Assembly: GCA_947462335.1 (NCBI GenBank)
Contig: OX381710.1
Span: 29,875,004-29,939,003, forward strand
Length of the DNA stretch: 64,000 bases
Direction of reading: 5' to 3'
Source of the DNA: Harmothoe impar
Lineage: Eukaryota > Annelida > Polychaeta > Phyllodocida > Polynoidae
Below the pieces are notes generated by a model. The model saw nothing but the letters and a program-made list of their open reading frames with translations. It searched no databases and was not told where the DNA came from. Shown here in pieces: positions 54,839 to 64,000 of this stretch (the stretch's first letter is position 1; every line of letters begins with the position of its first letter). The position numbers and the translations under genes are program-made.

Positions 54839-55119
54839 AGCGGCTGCACCAATCCTGCAGGAAGAGTAACGATGGCGTGATGTTCGAGCATGCCTTGGAG
54901 GAGGTAACCACCCCTGGGCCTACCACCCCATACCGGCCTATTGTCCAGTACAAAACCACCAAGGACCTCAAGGGTTATGAGGCCGAGGAACATGCGGAGT
55001 ACATCAAGCCAAGAGAGCGCAAGAGTGGTGGGACCAGTATTATCTGCCCAGGTGCAGTTCTCACAATGCTCAGTCTGTTTCTGGGACAGTACCTGGCTCA
55101 CAAGGTCAGCAACAGATGA
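54839..55119 (+). CDS. Exon 15 (last): stalk, hydrophobic C-terminus, stop
   Basis: The acceptor is GTTTTCATTCAG, and the frame runs 92 residues to TGA at 55117-55119. After HQSCRKSNDG there is a Thr/Pro-rich stretch (EVTTPGPTTPYRP) that looks like an O-glycosylated stalk. A charged linker (EEHAEYIKPRERKSGG) follows, then a hydrophobic run TSIICPGAVLTMLSLFLG and the tail QYLAHKVSNR. This fits either a single membrane span with a very short cytoplasmic tail or a GPI-attachment signal with the SGG as a possible cleavage site. The polar basic tail after the hydrophobic run favours the membrane span. Confidence 0.88.
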
Positions 55120-57600
55120 TAGGGGATGAGCATTGCAGGTCAACTGGACCAAACTGATGTGAAGCCATCTCGTGTTCGTATAGTGCGTGTGAATGGTCTG
55201 CTACCCCTGTAATGGAAGGGGCAGATTAATGAGGTCTATCTGGGTCAGGGGCCACTGTCAACTACTACAACGGCCGGCCGTGTGAGGTTGTACACGTGTT
55301 GAACGTCCCCTATTGTCGCTCATGAGGAGAGAAGCCACTGGAGGAACTCACAATCCATGGTTTGCTCGCCAATCAATCTTCACTCTTCTCGATGAGACAT
55401 AGGCAGAAGTCACACTTGGTGAATTCAATGGTCATTGCCTTTGGGGGTGATGAAGCAGTTGAAGAAGATTCTGACCAACGACAAAAGACCGAACATACAA
55501 AAAGAAGGTGAACACTACCCGGTTAACTTAAGCTCATATACATGTATGTAATAGGGTTCTATTTTCTTCTAGGTTTGGGCATGGGAATTAGCCACGAAGA
55601 GCCTTCATAGGGTCTTCCAGCTTGGGGTCTAATGACTACAGAATGTAAATCTGCTGAGTGAAATTGTTATACATAGTTACAATAACTGTACACAACTACA
55701 TGGCTCTCTTTCTCCCTCACATTGTTGAGTTGCACCAAATGACTTATTAGTCCTATACTTGAACATGGGAGCTGCCGACAACTTGATGTTATTGCTTCAG
55801 AGGAAAACTACAAAGTCTACATGAGGTGTTACGTTGTAAGGTAGTCAGCCTTACCGTTGGATGTTAAGTGAGTCGCACATGTGGAGCAATGGCAGGAGGA
55901 AGCCATACCATTTTATACAGGTCCAGGGTCAAACACTGGCCATATTCCTCAGTACACCTGGGGTGGCGCGGGCAGCCATGGTAGCCAGTACCCTATACAA
56001 CAGGTATAGAAAAGACTAGGAGCCGGGCCAAGTGAGGAGGAACAGTGCTGGGGGCTAAATCGTGCAGGGTCTCATAGTAGAGTATTTAAGCAGCCTTCTG
56101 CTCCTCCAGAGACCCAATCTCCAGACAGCAGAGTGCAAAACCAGTGCCAGTTTCACTATTAGAGTTGAGATGGACATTAGGAGCAGCTCATCAGAAACAC
56201 CCTGAAGTGCTGCTCTCTAGTATGGCCGGGTGGATATGTTATCCTGATAAGAGCCATCGATAAGATCAGAGCCTTCTCCGTCTCCTCACTTACAGGGGGT
56301 TGTGTCTCCTCAGTGTGCATATATCGATCCCCAGGTACCAGATATAATATACATCCCCTTATACAAGTACTTCCATCAGGTGTTGTGTGGCGCTTCTAAT
56401 GTAATGTTACCCACCTACCGGAGCTCCCACATGTTTCTTTGTACAACAGGACAAAGATGAAGGTTTCTTTGTATAATAGGACATCTAGATATCCTCTGGC
56501 GTAGTGTACAGGTGGTACCATAATACACTATGGGTGGAGGCCATGATGATCACAATGTATATATATATTATAATTCTCATTAGAAGCCTCTCCCAACAAA
56601 CGGTGCTCTGGTAAGATAACAGTAGGGAAGCCGTTCCAGTCCTCACCCGCGATTCGTGTACCTACGGCCAAGGGGGTGATCAGTTTTCTGTGTAGTGCAG
56701 GCCTTCATATAAAAGCTGTGATGACTGGTTATAATTATTATTAACATGGGGATAGTGACTATAACATTGCGCGGAGCCCCAGTCCTTTTTGTAAATTCAA
56801 GTATTTTGGGGGTAAGTCCAATATTGACTGCATGTAACGGTCGATACATATGTACAGATTATCTATATTGTTATGAAGTTGTACAATATACAAGACTGAT
56901 TGTCGATGGTTTTGTTTTGACCCCAAATGATATAATCATTTACTACATGTGTTGATTGAAATAGAGACTATGAGAACTTTTTTTCTTTTCTGCGATGCTT
57001 CCTCAGTCCCACCCCACATATTCTATTGTTTAAGTTTTGTTGATGCCAAACTTGATGTAAATCACAACTCCATTTTATACTCACTAGACTCAATGTACAG
57101 CCTTTGAATGAAACAGTGTAGATAGAATATCAATGATTTGTCCGTAGAATCCTGGGGTAATTGGTATTCGGAAGGTGTGTCCAATATTGGCCTTATGTCG
57201 TATAATATTGGTTGTATACATCCGTGGAACTTCATTACTGTATTCCTCATATCCAGGTTTCAGAGAACAGAACATGACTATTTTCTAATTGACGCTAAAT
57301 GAATACATTGACCGTTGGAACCCCTGTGAAAATGACATGTCTATTGCTCTTGGTGTGGGGTGGAGTATGGTTGATTTGGATGTAATGATGAGGTTATACA
57401 ACTTCCTTTGCCTTTAACCTAACATTATTATACCAATCTACATATTGGAACTGTATGGAGAGGTGTATCCTGATTAAAATGTCTTCTTCAAGACTGAACT
57501 TGACATGCTTTTCAAGTCTCTGGCTCTATTTTGCCATGTTAACTACAAGATATGACAGACATGATAGGGTTACGGTGTAAACATGATAAATAAACTATAT
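55120..57600 (+). other. Probable 3' UTR and flank
   Basis: No reading frame follows the stop. The first AATAAA on this strand is at 57589-57594, which would give a 2.5-kb 3' UTR if used; an earlier non-canonical signal is equally possible. Confidence 0.3.
57589..57594 (+). terminator. Candidate polyadenylation signal
   Basis: First AATAAA seen downstream of the stop codon at 55119. Confidence 0.25.
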
Positions 57601-57773
57601 CAAAAGCCATCAATAGTACATTTTTCCATAGCCATCTATTTCATCCAGAAAATACGGTATACTGAATAGTAGTGGTCGATTATACAACTAATTGCTAGTG
57701 TCACAGATCAAATTAAATGTCAGGTGTTAACAAGACAGTACCCGAGTTGAACATGGTTTAGAGCAACCGGACA

Positions 57774-57972
57774 AAACTATAGTATTTTGAGACTATCTAG
57801 CCTAAGGGCTGCAAGATAGTCTTAAAAATCTTATTATTTCACAGTTTTGAGACTATCTGTCAGGATTTTGAGACTATCTCGCAATTTTGAGACTATCTAG
57901 CCTGAGGGTTACGAGGTACTAACAAAACTATAGTATTTTGAGACTATCTCGCAATTTTGAGACTATCTAGCC
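57774..57972. repeat. TTTTGAGACTATCT repeat, six copies
   Basis: Six exact copies of the 14-mer in 200 bp, some followed by AGCC and others by CGCAA. A longer unit starting AAAACTATAGTATTTTGAGA is itself present twice. Confidence 0.88.
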
Positions 57973-60900
57973 GAACAAACCCACCCCCTCCTAATTATTG
58001 TTATACCCCAATATTACAGATGAGAACCTAATTTAAATGAATGTTGTGCTCTAAGTATTAAATGATGAACACATTAGCGACCATCTTTGATTTCCCCCAG
58101 CTGCATCAACACTGAGGAAGTGCATGTTCTCCCCATTTTAGGGCTACTACACGTAGGAATTCAGATTTTTAAGTTTTCAATTTTAATACTATTTAGACTA
58201 GGTGTTTGTATGTGTTGTGTTGGTGGAAAGTCTCACATTAAATTTTATGGTCATAGATATGTATTGGAATTCACGAGATGTCTGGAATCTAAGTTGGTTA
58301 TTCATCCGGATGAGGCTTCTTCATACGAACTATACTTTGACATGGTACCCAACAATGACCACTCAGAAAAAGACCATCCAGTTCACAACCCCCCTCCCCG
58401 TTCACTTTATAATGTACCAACGAATCAGCAAAGTCATCCCTTTCAGAATGTTTATAGTGGGCTAAACCACCACCCCTCGTTAACATAACAATGTCTGCAT
58501 TCGGGGACGATTCCTGACAGTTGAGAGCGCAAGCAATTATATGTCAACTTTGCATATCAGATCTACCAGGTATTCCCGAAGTATGAGGAAATGTCAATAG
58601 CGATATTCATTTGGATATGTACATAAGGGACTATAACATTAAACCTTTAATCAAAATGGCAAGGCTATCACTTTCCAGTGATAGAGAAGACAAATGTGGT
58701 TTGTGTATCACATAGCCAGACTAATGAGCCGCACTAATGTATGGCTTGGTGTGTCAGGCTACTGGAGGTCAAGCAATATAAATATGATATCTGTTTGTGT
58801 AGTCGACGTACGCAGATATTAAAAGTGAATCCTAGTTCATTCAAAAGCAGTTGGCAATATAAAGTGAAATTAACGTCTGTGTGACCTTTAGATACCTAAA
58901 TCACAAACGTTATGAAGGATGACCATGCGACAATCCCTCTCCGCCCCATATGTTTGGCGGGAGCGCTCTTATCAGAACACATACTGATGGATATAACTTA
59001 ATGCAAAGACGCTGTACCCTGAGTAATGCCTTTAGGCCATGCCTTTCTCCCTGAAAGGGTTATGGGGTAAATTCCTTGTATACTTGGGGGGTAATAAACA
59101 GCTGGTGGGTAGCACTTCCTTTACTGAGACACATGCTCATCTTGGAGCGATTCATCATCGACACTGCAACATGCAGCTGGCTCCCGCCGCAGTCCTAGCC
59201 CGCTCCCTGCCTGCCTGAGAATCCCCAGGGTTCAATCCCTCGCCCAGCCCCTTTCCCCCACATGGCAGTGCTAGACCAAATGAAACACCGTATCAATATT
59301 ACCCGGGCGCCGAAATTGGATGTTAAATATTTATTGGCTGCCGGCATGGCGGGTCCCCGGCTGTGATCTACACACCGGCAACGGAATAGGGAGCCCCAAT
59401 TTGCCGGCCAAGACGGTGGTCACTAATAAATGGCCGATCGCCCTGCGCCGTCGCGCTCACTAACAAATGGCCGCGAGCAGCTCCGTGAGCGGGTTGGTGA
59501 GCTGCTCGGGGTACCTACAACACCAGCAGAGCTGCTCCAGCCGGGTTTGAGGGTTGGCTAGGGTTAGAAGGAAAGGATGGCGAGGGTTGAGGAGGGTGGC
59601 AGGGAACAGGGATGATAATAGACGTGAGTTAGGTGGGGATTGCCACCGGCTGGTGTTGGTAAATAAGGGTGAGGGGTGTTTTCTGTCCAGCTGCCTGATG
59701 TTTGTGTATAGACTTGTTTTATTGCTGAGGGAGGGTGTAGGGGGATTCTGTCGCAGTGGGAGTGGATGAGTGGATAGGTTTAGGTTTGTCATAAGACGCT
59801 AGTGTGAGAGCTGACTGGGTAGTATGTGAGATATAAAGTGCAGACAGTTGTGTAGAACTGGTCGGTTTAATGTCTTGTTCGGTGGATATGCTTAATGTAT
59901 TAAATAAAATATTACTGCTGGAGCTTATATATAAACATGTAGAGGGGGAACTTAGTATCATATCAGCCATGACTAGCTGACGCTGTGATAAGGTGATGTT
60001 CAGTGCTCTGCTTTGGGCAGAAGATCGAAAAAAATCACTATTAATGCAATATTTCGATCATCAGTGTTCATTGCAATGAAATATCTATCTATCTATCATT
60101 TTTCTACTCGTCATAGCTGTAGAGTGCCAAGAAAAACTTGCAATATCATTAACATTTCAAAAATTGTGAACATAATTTTAAATCCTGGGACTATTTTATC
60201 GATAGTCCAATCAATTCGCTAGTTTGTCAGCAATAATGGTTAATGGCGCACAGTATACAGTGTTAGTATACATATTGAGATCTTGGATTGGATAGAAGTG
60301 TTGTTAGTTGTATGTAATAGTTTGGAAACTGATAAATGTGAGTGCTCCTCGTAAGTAATACATAGGACACGACAGAGAACAGGGGATAAGTGCTCGAAGC
60401 TTCCCGATTTCATTTTATCAGCACTAATGTAAGGAAATGCGAGATATATATGAAGAGAAAAAAGGAATTTACAACATACACTGTACGTGATGCAGTGAGT
60501 AATTGGTTTCGTTGAGGCTGGTGAATATGTCTATGGGCCTGGACCTGTCAAAGGTTCCTGCCCGCTAATCAGTCAGCATATTGCCTGTAATCCCGACATT
60601 TCATGAGACTTGAAAAGTATGGATTACGAAGATGAGAGAAAGCATATTAACCTAAGGAAGGAGAGGGGCCGAAGTATACTTGTAACATGTAACCGAATAT
60701 GGACAGACAATGAGGAAGTAGCGGGAGAGGGTGTGTACGGGAGAGAGGCATGGACAGGGAGAGAGAGACAACGGAGACAGGCATACAGAGACAGACAGAG
60801 ACGGAAAGAGACAGACAGGGGCAAAAATAGACAGAAAGAGACAAAGAATACTGGAAATAAGGGACGGAACGGAGGAAGAAAGAACCAAAATGGCGAAAAC

Positions 60901-63147
60901 GAAAAAGAGGACGTTACATATTGAGACTCAGCAAAGTATCATAGGCGCATTGACCTCAGTTATGAGTGTCTGATGTTATATATCATCTCCTTTACAAGAC
61001 TTGAATTACATGGCTTGTACGTCTTGTCTTCAGAGTTCAGGCTATACGGTGTCGCACGATGTACTGGCTACTACGCCCATGGGACCTTATTTATCAAATG
61101 AACCACCAAAGAGGCCTTTGTCCGGAAGCCCACCCTTTATGCCTCAACAAGGGGGTATTTACCTTACATAAACACATTGGGGATCATGACTGTCGTGTTC
61201 AAATATCAAAGGCAAATAAAAATCCCAAAAGCAGGCCTTGGGTAAATGATGGAAGCTCAGAAGCATTCCATACAGAACAGCAGCTGCATGGCTTCCCACG
61301 CGCTAAATGTAAACGGGAGTCACTCTCACAAACGCCAGGTCCTATATGCATATAATATACCCACGGGTATAGTATATGTATGTATCTAAAATATACGTAG
61401 AGGCATCTGCTTATTTTACTACGATTTCCAAATTACCCATATAAACTCTCCTAAAGCTGTAACGGTAAAAAGCTGGCATATATGGCAGACTGTATTGGCT
61501 CTACATTTAAATCTCATGTTTAAATAAAATTATCCATCATTGTGCACAATACAAAGGATAGTGGGTAATGGATCGAAACTAAGGTGAGAACAGCCATGGG
61601 CGAAATGTGACCAGAACAATAACCAATCATGCTGGGATCCATTTAAACTGTGTCTTCTGCTATCCTGTACAACAACCACCACCCTCGGCCACGCAAAAGC
61701 TTTTCCCACCCACCCACACCCAATGGCTGTACGCCGTGTGGCTACTGTACTGTAGGCTCCATTTGGCAACTTTAAAAAATGATTCAATCGAGTACGCGTT
61801 AGAGATGATGACATGTTTTCATCCTTTGTTAAGGTATACACATGTTTATAATAACTTGCCAGGCCACATGGATGTTATGCAGACTTTTAATCGGGGCGTG
61901 TATGGATTCATTTTCAGCCTAATTGCACACAGCTTGCCCTTATTTACAAAATTGCTCAAGGTCCCCGTAACAGGATACTACAGCGTAACCGTATCAGGTC
62001 TGACAAAAAGGTCAAACTCAAAGTTGAAAGACTGAAAGAGAGAAGTATAAAAAAGGACCATAGTACCGAGAGGAATGCAGTTATGCGATCAAGTACCACA
62101 TGATATCCAGAAGTGTGACATATAAAAAAAGAAGCTATTACGCAAATTATCCTATCGTAGACACCTCTACTACACATGGGACACAGTATAGTCTAAGTGC
62201 CAACAACACTTGTTTCAGTTTTTCCAGTGGTACCGCAGACAATCTCGCCCCTGTAAATATTCCTCAGCTAAAAGGCAGACACACCACCTCCCCTGCCAAT
62301 GCTTCACACCGCACCTTATCTCTCCCGGCCCCTTACAGTGTCGGCCCCTGAGCTGCTCACTCGTACAACGGGAGCTACTCCTGTCTAAAAAAGGAGCAGC
62401 TCACTGTTCTTGCCTGAAAAGAACTAGCTCACCTGTGACCTGGAATTCTCTGCCTCAGTCACATCTTCCTCCTGCCTAATCCATCACCTCTCCAGGCGTT
62501 GCCCACAACCCTCTCACCCCATCCATTTCCCCACTCCCTGCCCTGTATGCAGACTACCCGTCCGTGCTTCACACTTCATTGACACAGTTATACTCACGAA
62601 TAAAACAAGGAGGTGAGCGGATAACATCTTCATCGTGGGATGTACAGGGTCTGGCAGTATGCACCCTCGGCCCTGCTCCCGGTCGTACCAGTAGTTTACA
62701 ATGTTCAATTGGGAGAGATATTGCACTCCCCCACCCCCTTTATCATTTGGTCACAGTATAGCTACTGATATATATTATGTAGTAAGCAGGAAAGTAATAT
62801 TAAGTATATCACAATCATGTTCATTGTATCAAATGATTAAACTAAATAGGGGGACATTTTTTTCATCCATACCCATTTGATATGTTGCTTATAACACCGT
62901 ACAAGTCACCAAGAGCTGTTTAGTCATCGCTTATGATTTTATAGGTTTTGTAGTTACCAGCTGTCGTCCATATTCCTTAAAACATCAGAATGCACGTCCA
63001 CTGACATAGCAGCTTCTGGTTTTACCATTTGAAAAGGTCCATACAACAATCACTTTATATTTTGAGATGTGTATGATTATATAAGTAGTATAGTATGTAT
63101 CGGAACGGGACTATAGTTAAGTACTGTTTATTACTCAATCGATATGC
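57973..63147. other. Intergenic, no gene recognised
   Basis: Frames at 58087-58488 and 61607-62035 have no recognisable domain. Three GAGC(A/T)GCTC 9-mers cluster at 59475-59537 and two at 62350 and 62394. A GAGACA-type purine repeat is at 60735-60850 and (TATC)n at 60079-60096. Confidence 0.5.
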
Positions 63148-63640
63148 AGCCAATCAGAGGCCTCCATTTGGTCACGTGACCGGAAGTGACCTACTTAGGG
63201 GATTAGTGGTGACGTCACGTGACCTAGTTAGCCAATCAGAGGCCTCCATTTGGTCACGTGACCGGAAGTGACCTACTTAGGGGATTAGTGGTGCATTCTG
63301 GGTAACCCTGCAGCCAATCAGAGGCCTCCATTTGGTGACCGGAAGTGACCTACTTAGGGGATTAGTGGTGCATTCTGGGTAACCTACTGACCTACTTAGG
63401 GGACCGGAAGTGACGTCATATGACCTAATTTAGGATCACGTGATCGGAAGTGACCTGATGAGTCACGTGACCGGAAGTGACGTCACACGACTTAATGGCC
63501 AACCGGAAGTGAGATCACGTGACCGGAAGCGACCTGATTGATCACGTGACCGGAAGAAGAAGAAGTTTTTTTTTTGTTTAGGAAGTGAGGGTCTTTAGGA
63601 TCCCGTGACTGGAAGCGACGTCGTCACATGAGCGACGCTT
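63148..63640. repeat. 82-bp tandem repeats rich in promoter-type motifs
   Basis: Three units start at 63148, 63230 and 63312, exactly 82 bp apart. Each begins AGCCAATCAGAGGCCTCCAT and carries CACGTGACCGGAAGTGAC (partly deleted in unit 3) and CTACTTAGGGGATTAGTGG. Degenerate copies of the CACGTG-CCGGAAGTGAC core continue to about 63640. Visible motifs are CCAAT boxes, E-boxes of the USF type, ETS/GABP-type CCGGAAGTG, CRE-type TGACGTCA, and GCATTCTGGGTAA resembling a ZNF143-type site. CGGAAGTGAC occurs six times exactly between 63181 and 63481. The composition is unlike the flanking AT-rich DNA. Confidence 0.85.
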
Positions 63641-63776
63641 TAAGAGACTGCGCGACTTACTAGTAAAAGAAGACGTATGATAATAAAAACACAACAATAT
63701 TTTCTTTTAATTTTTATTTATTTATTTTTTTTCAATCTTGATAAACACTCTATTTTTGAAAAGATGCACACGCTTA

Positions 63777-63782
63777 TTTATT
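63777..63782 (-). terminator. AATAAA polyadenylation signal of the right-edge minus-strand frame
   Basis: TTTATT on the + strand reads AATAAA on the minus strand, 11 bases beyond the stop codon. More TTTATT copies follow at 63714-63725. Confidence 0.45.
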
Positions 63783-63793
63783 TTTTTTTTTTT

Positions 63794-64000
63794 TCATATC
63801 TCTAAAGGACTCGTTGTCACACCGTCAGAATGCACGCGACGCTTATAATACAAGTAGCGCACGCCGTCTTTCTCTATGGTGTAGGTGACCATTTTGTTTC
63901 GCACCACTTTGAAATTTCTATTTACAGCAATGAGAGTTTTTCGTTGGCGAAGAACATCCAAGAAGGCGTCTGGTTCCTGGGGGTTTTGTTTCTTCTGTAC
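63794..64000 (-). CDS. 3' end of an unrecognised minus-strand reading frame, cut by the window edge
   Basis: Reading the minus strand from the right edge, 68 codons are open and end in TGA (complement of 63794-63796). The peptide is charged and ordinary in composition. It contains DAFLDVLRQRKTLIAV, then KVVRNKMVTYTIEKDG, and ends with TSPLEI just before the stop. An AATAAA on the same strand lies 11 bases past the stop (complement of 63777-63782), which suits a compact 3' end. No intron is visible. I do not recognise the family. Because it abuts an unusual promoter-motif array, it could be a host gene, or the last gene of a large transposon or integrated DNA virus. Only the C-terminus can be seen. 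Confidence 0.55.
   Translation of the reverse strand, partial: VQKKQNPQEPDAFLDVLRQRKTLIAVNRNFKVVRNKMVTYTIEKDGVRYLYYKRRVHSDGVTTSPLEI

Larger units (their letters stand above)
18523..55119 (+). other. Gene span: 15-exon cysteine-rich ShKT/DUF704x-type membrane protein, 5' end missing
   Basis: Fifteen coding exons, all bounded by AG acceptors and GT donors, join in one frame to 683 residues and a TGA. Total exon length is 2051 nt, plus one base owed by an upstream exon, which equals 684 codons. Module order by residue of the partial protein: A1 1-147, B1 148-291, ShKT 292-331, A2 332-455, B2 456-590, Thr/Pro stalk and charged linker about 600-655, hydrophobic segment about 657-675, short basic tail. 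The A and B modules look like the uncharacterised extracellular cysteine modules grouped as DUF7042 to DUF7045; this is recognition by pattern, not a search. The function is unknown. A cell-surface or secreted role is inferred from the many paired cysteines, an NFT glycosylation sequon in B2 and the C-terminal hydrophobic segment. A signal-peptide exon must lie upstream and was not found. Small exons could have been missed where flanking phases are equal, for example between 45299 and 49397. Confidence 0.9.

Noticed and set aside
58087..58488. 133-codon + strand frame after the gene
   Set aside because: No domain seen, no promoter or splice evidence; kept as unsupported.
62340..62480. TWNSLP motif resembling the tail of some LINE ORF2 proteins
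   Set aside because: Only six residues match, neighbouring frames do not extend the similarity, and no 3' tail is seen.

Overview
The window is animal nuclear DNA. It carries one large spliced gene on the + strand with GT-AG introns of 0.3 to 8 kb. Everything around that gene is AT-rich and filled with microsatellites, minisatellites, small foldback transposons and tRNA-derived repeats. The protein is a cysteine-rich extracellular protein with a ShKT domain, which points to an invertebrate metazoan, probably marine. I cannot name the species from the sequence alone.

From 1 to 18522 I recognise no coding exon. The stretch holds minisatellites, an (AT)n tract, tRNA-like SINE fragments, and two GC-rich spots with promoter-type motifs: an NRF1-type palindrome at 5599 and a GC box plus TCTCGCGAG at 13329-13380. 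The 5' end of the gene, including start codon and signal peptide, was not found; it lies here or before the window. From 18523 to 55119 I assembled 15 coding exons by hand. Their phases join without conflict into 683 residues plus stop. The protein reads A1-B1-ShKT-A2-B2-Thr/Pro stalk-hydrophobic C-terminus. A and B are cysteine modules that resemble the uncharacterised DUF7042-DUF7045 families. The exon sizes and phases of A1-B1 and A2-B2 run in parallel, so the gene appears to have doubled internally, with the single ShKT exon lying between the halves.

The introns hold a set of non-autonomous mobile elements: a 475-bp foldback, a 155-bp hairpin, two mariner-like elements with TA ends, a piggyBac-like MITE with TTAA flanks, and a GGCGGATCC-ended element. 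They also hold a 131-bp tandem array with a six-unit higher-order repeat, and an inverted pair of minisatellite-bearing copies. The palindrome-like 9-mer GAGC(A/T)GCTC occurs 18 times across the window, far above chance.

From 55120 to 63147 lie the likely 3' UTR and intergenic DNA. The last kilobase differs from the rest. An array of 82-bp repeats is packed with CCAAT, CACGTG, CCGGAAGTGAC and TGACGTCA motifs. After it comes the 3' end of an apparently uninterrupted minus-strand reading frame that runs off the window. This may be the edge of another transcription unit or of a large mobile or viral-type element; I do not recognise the protein.
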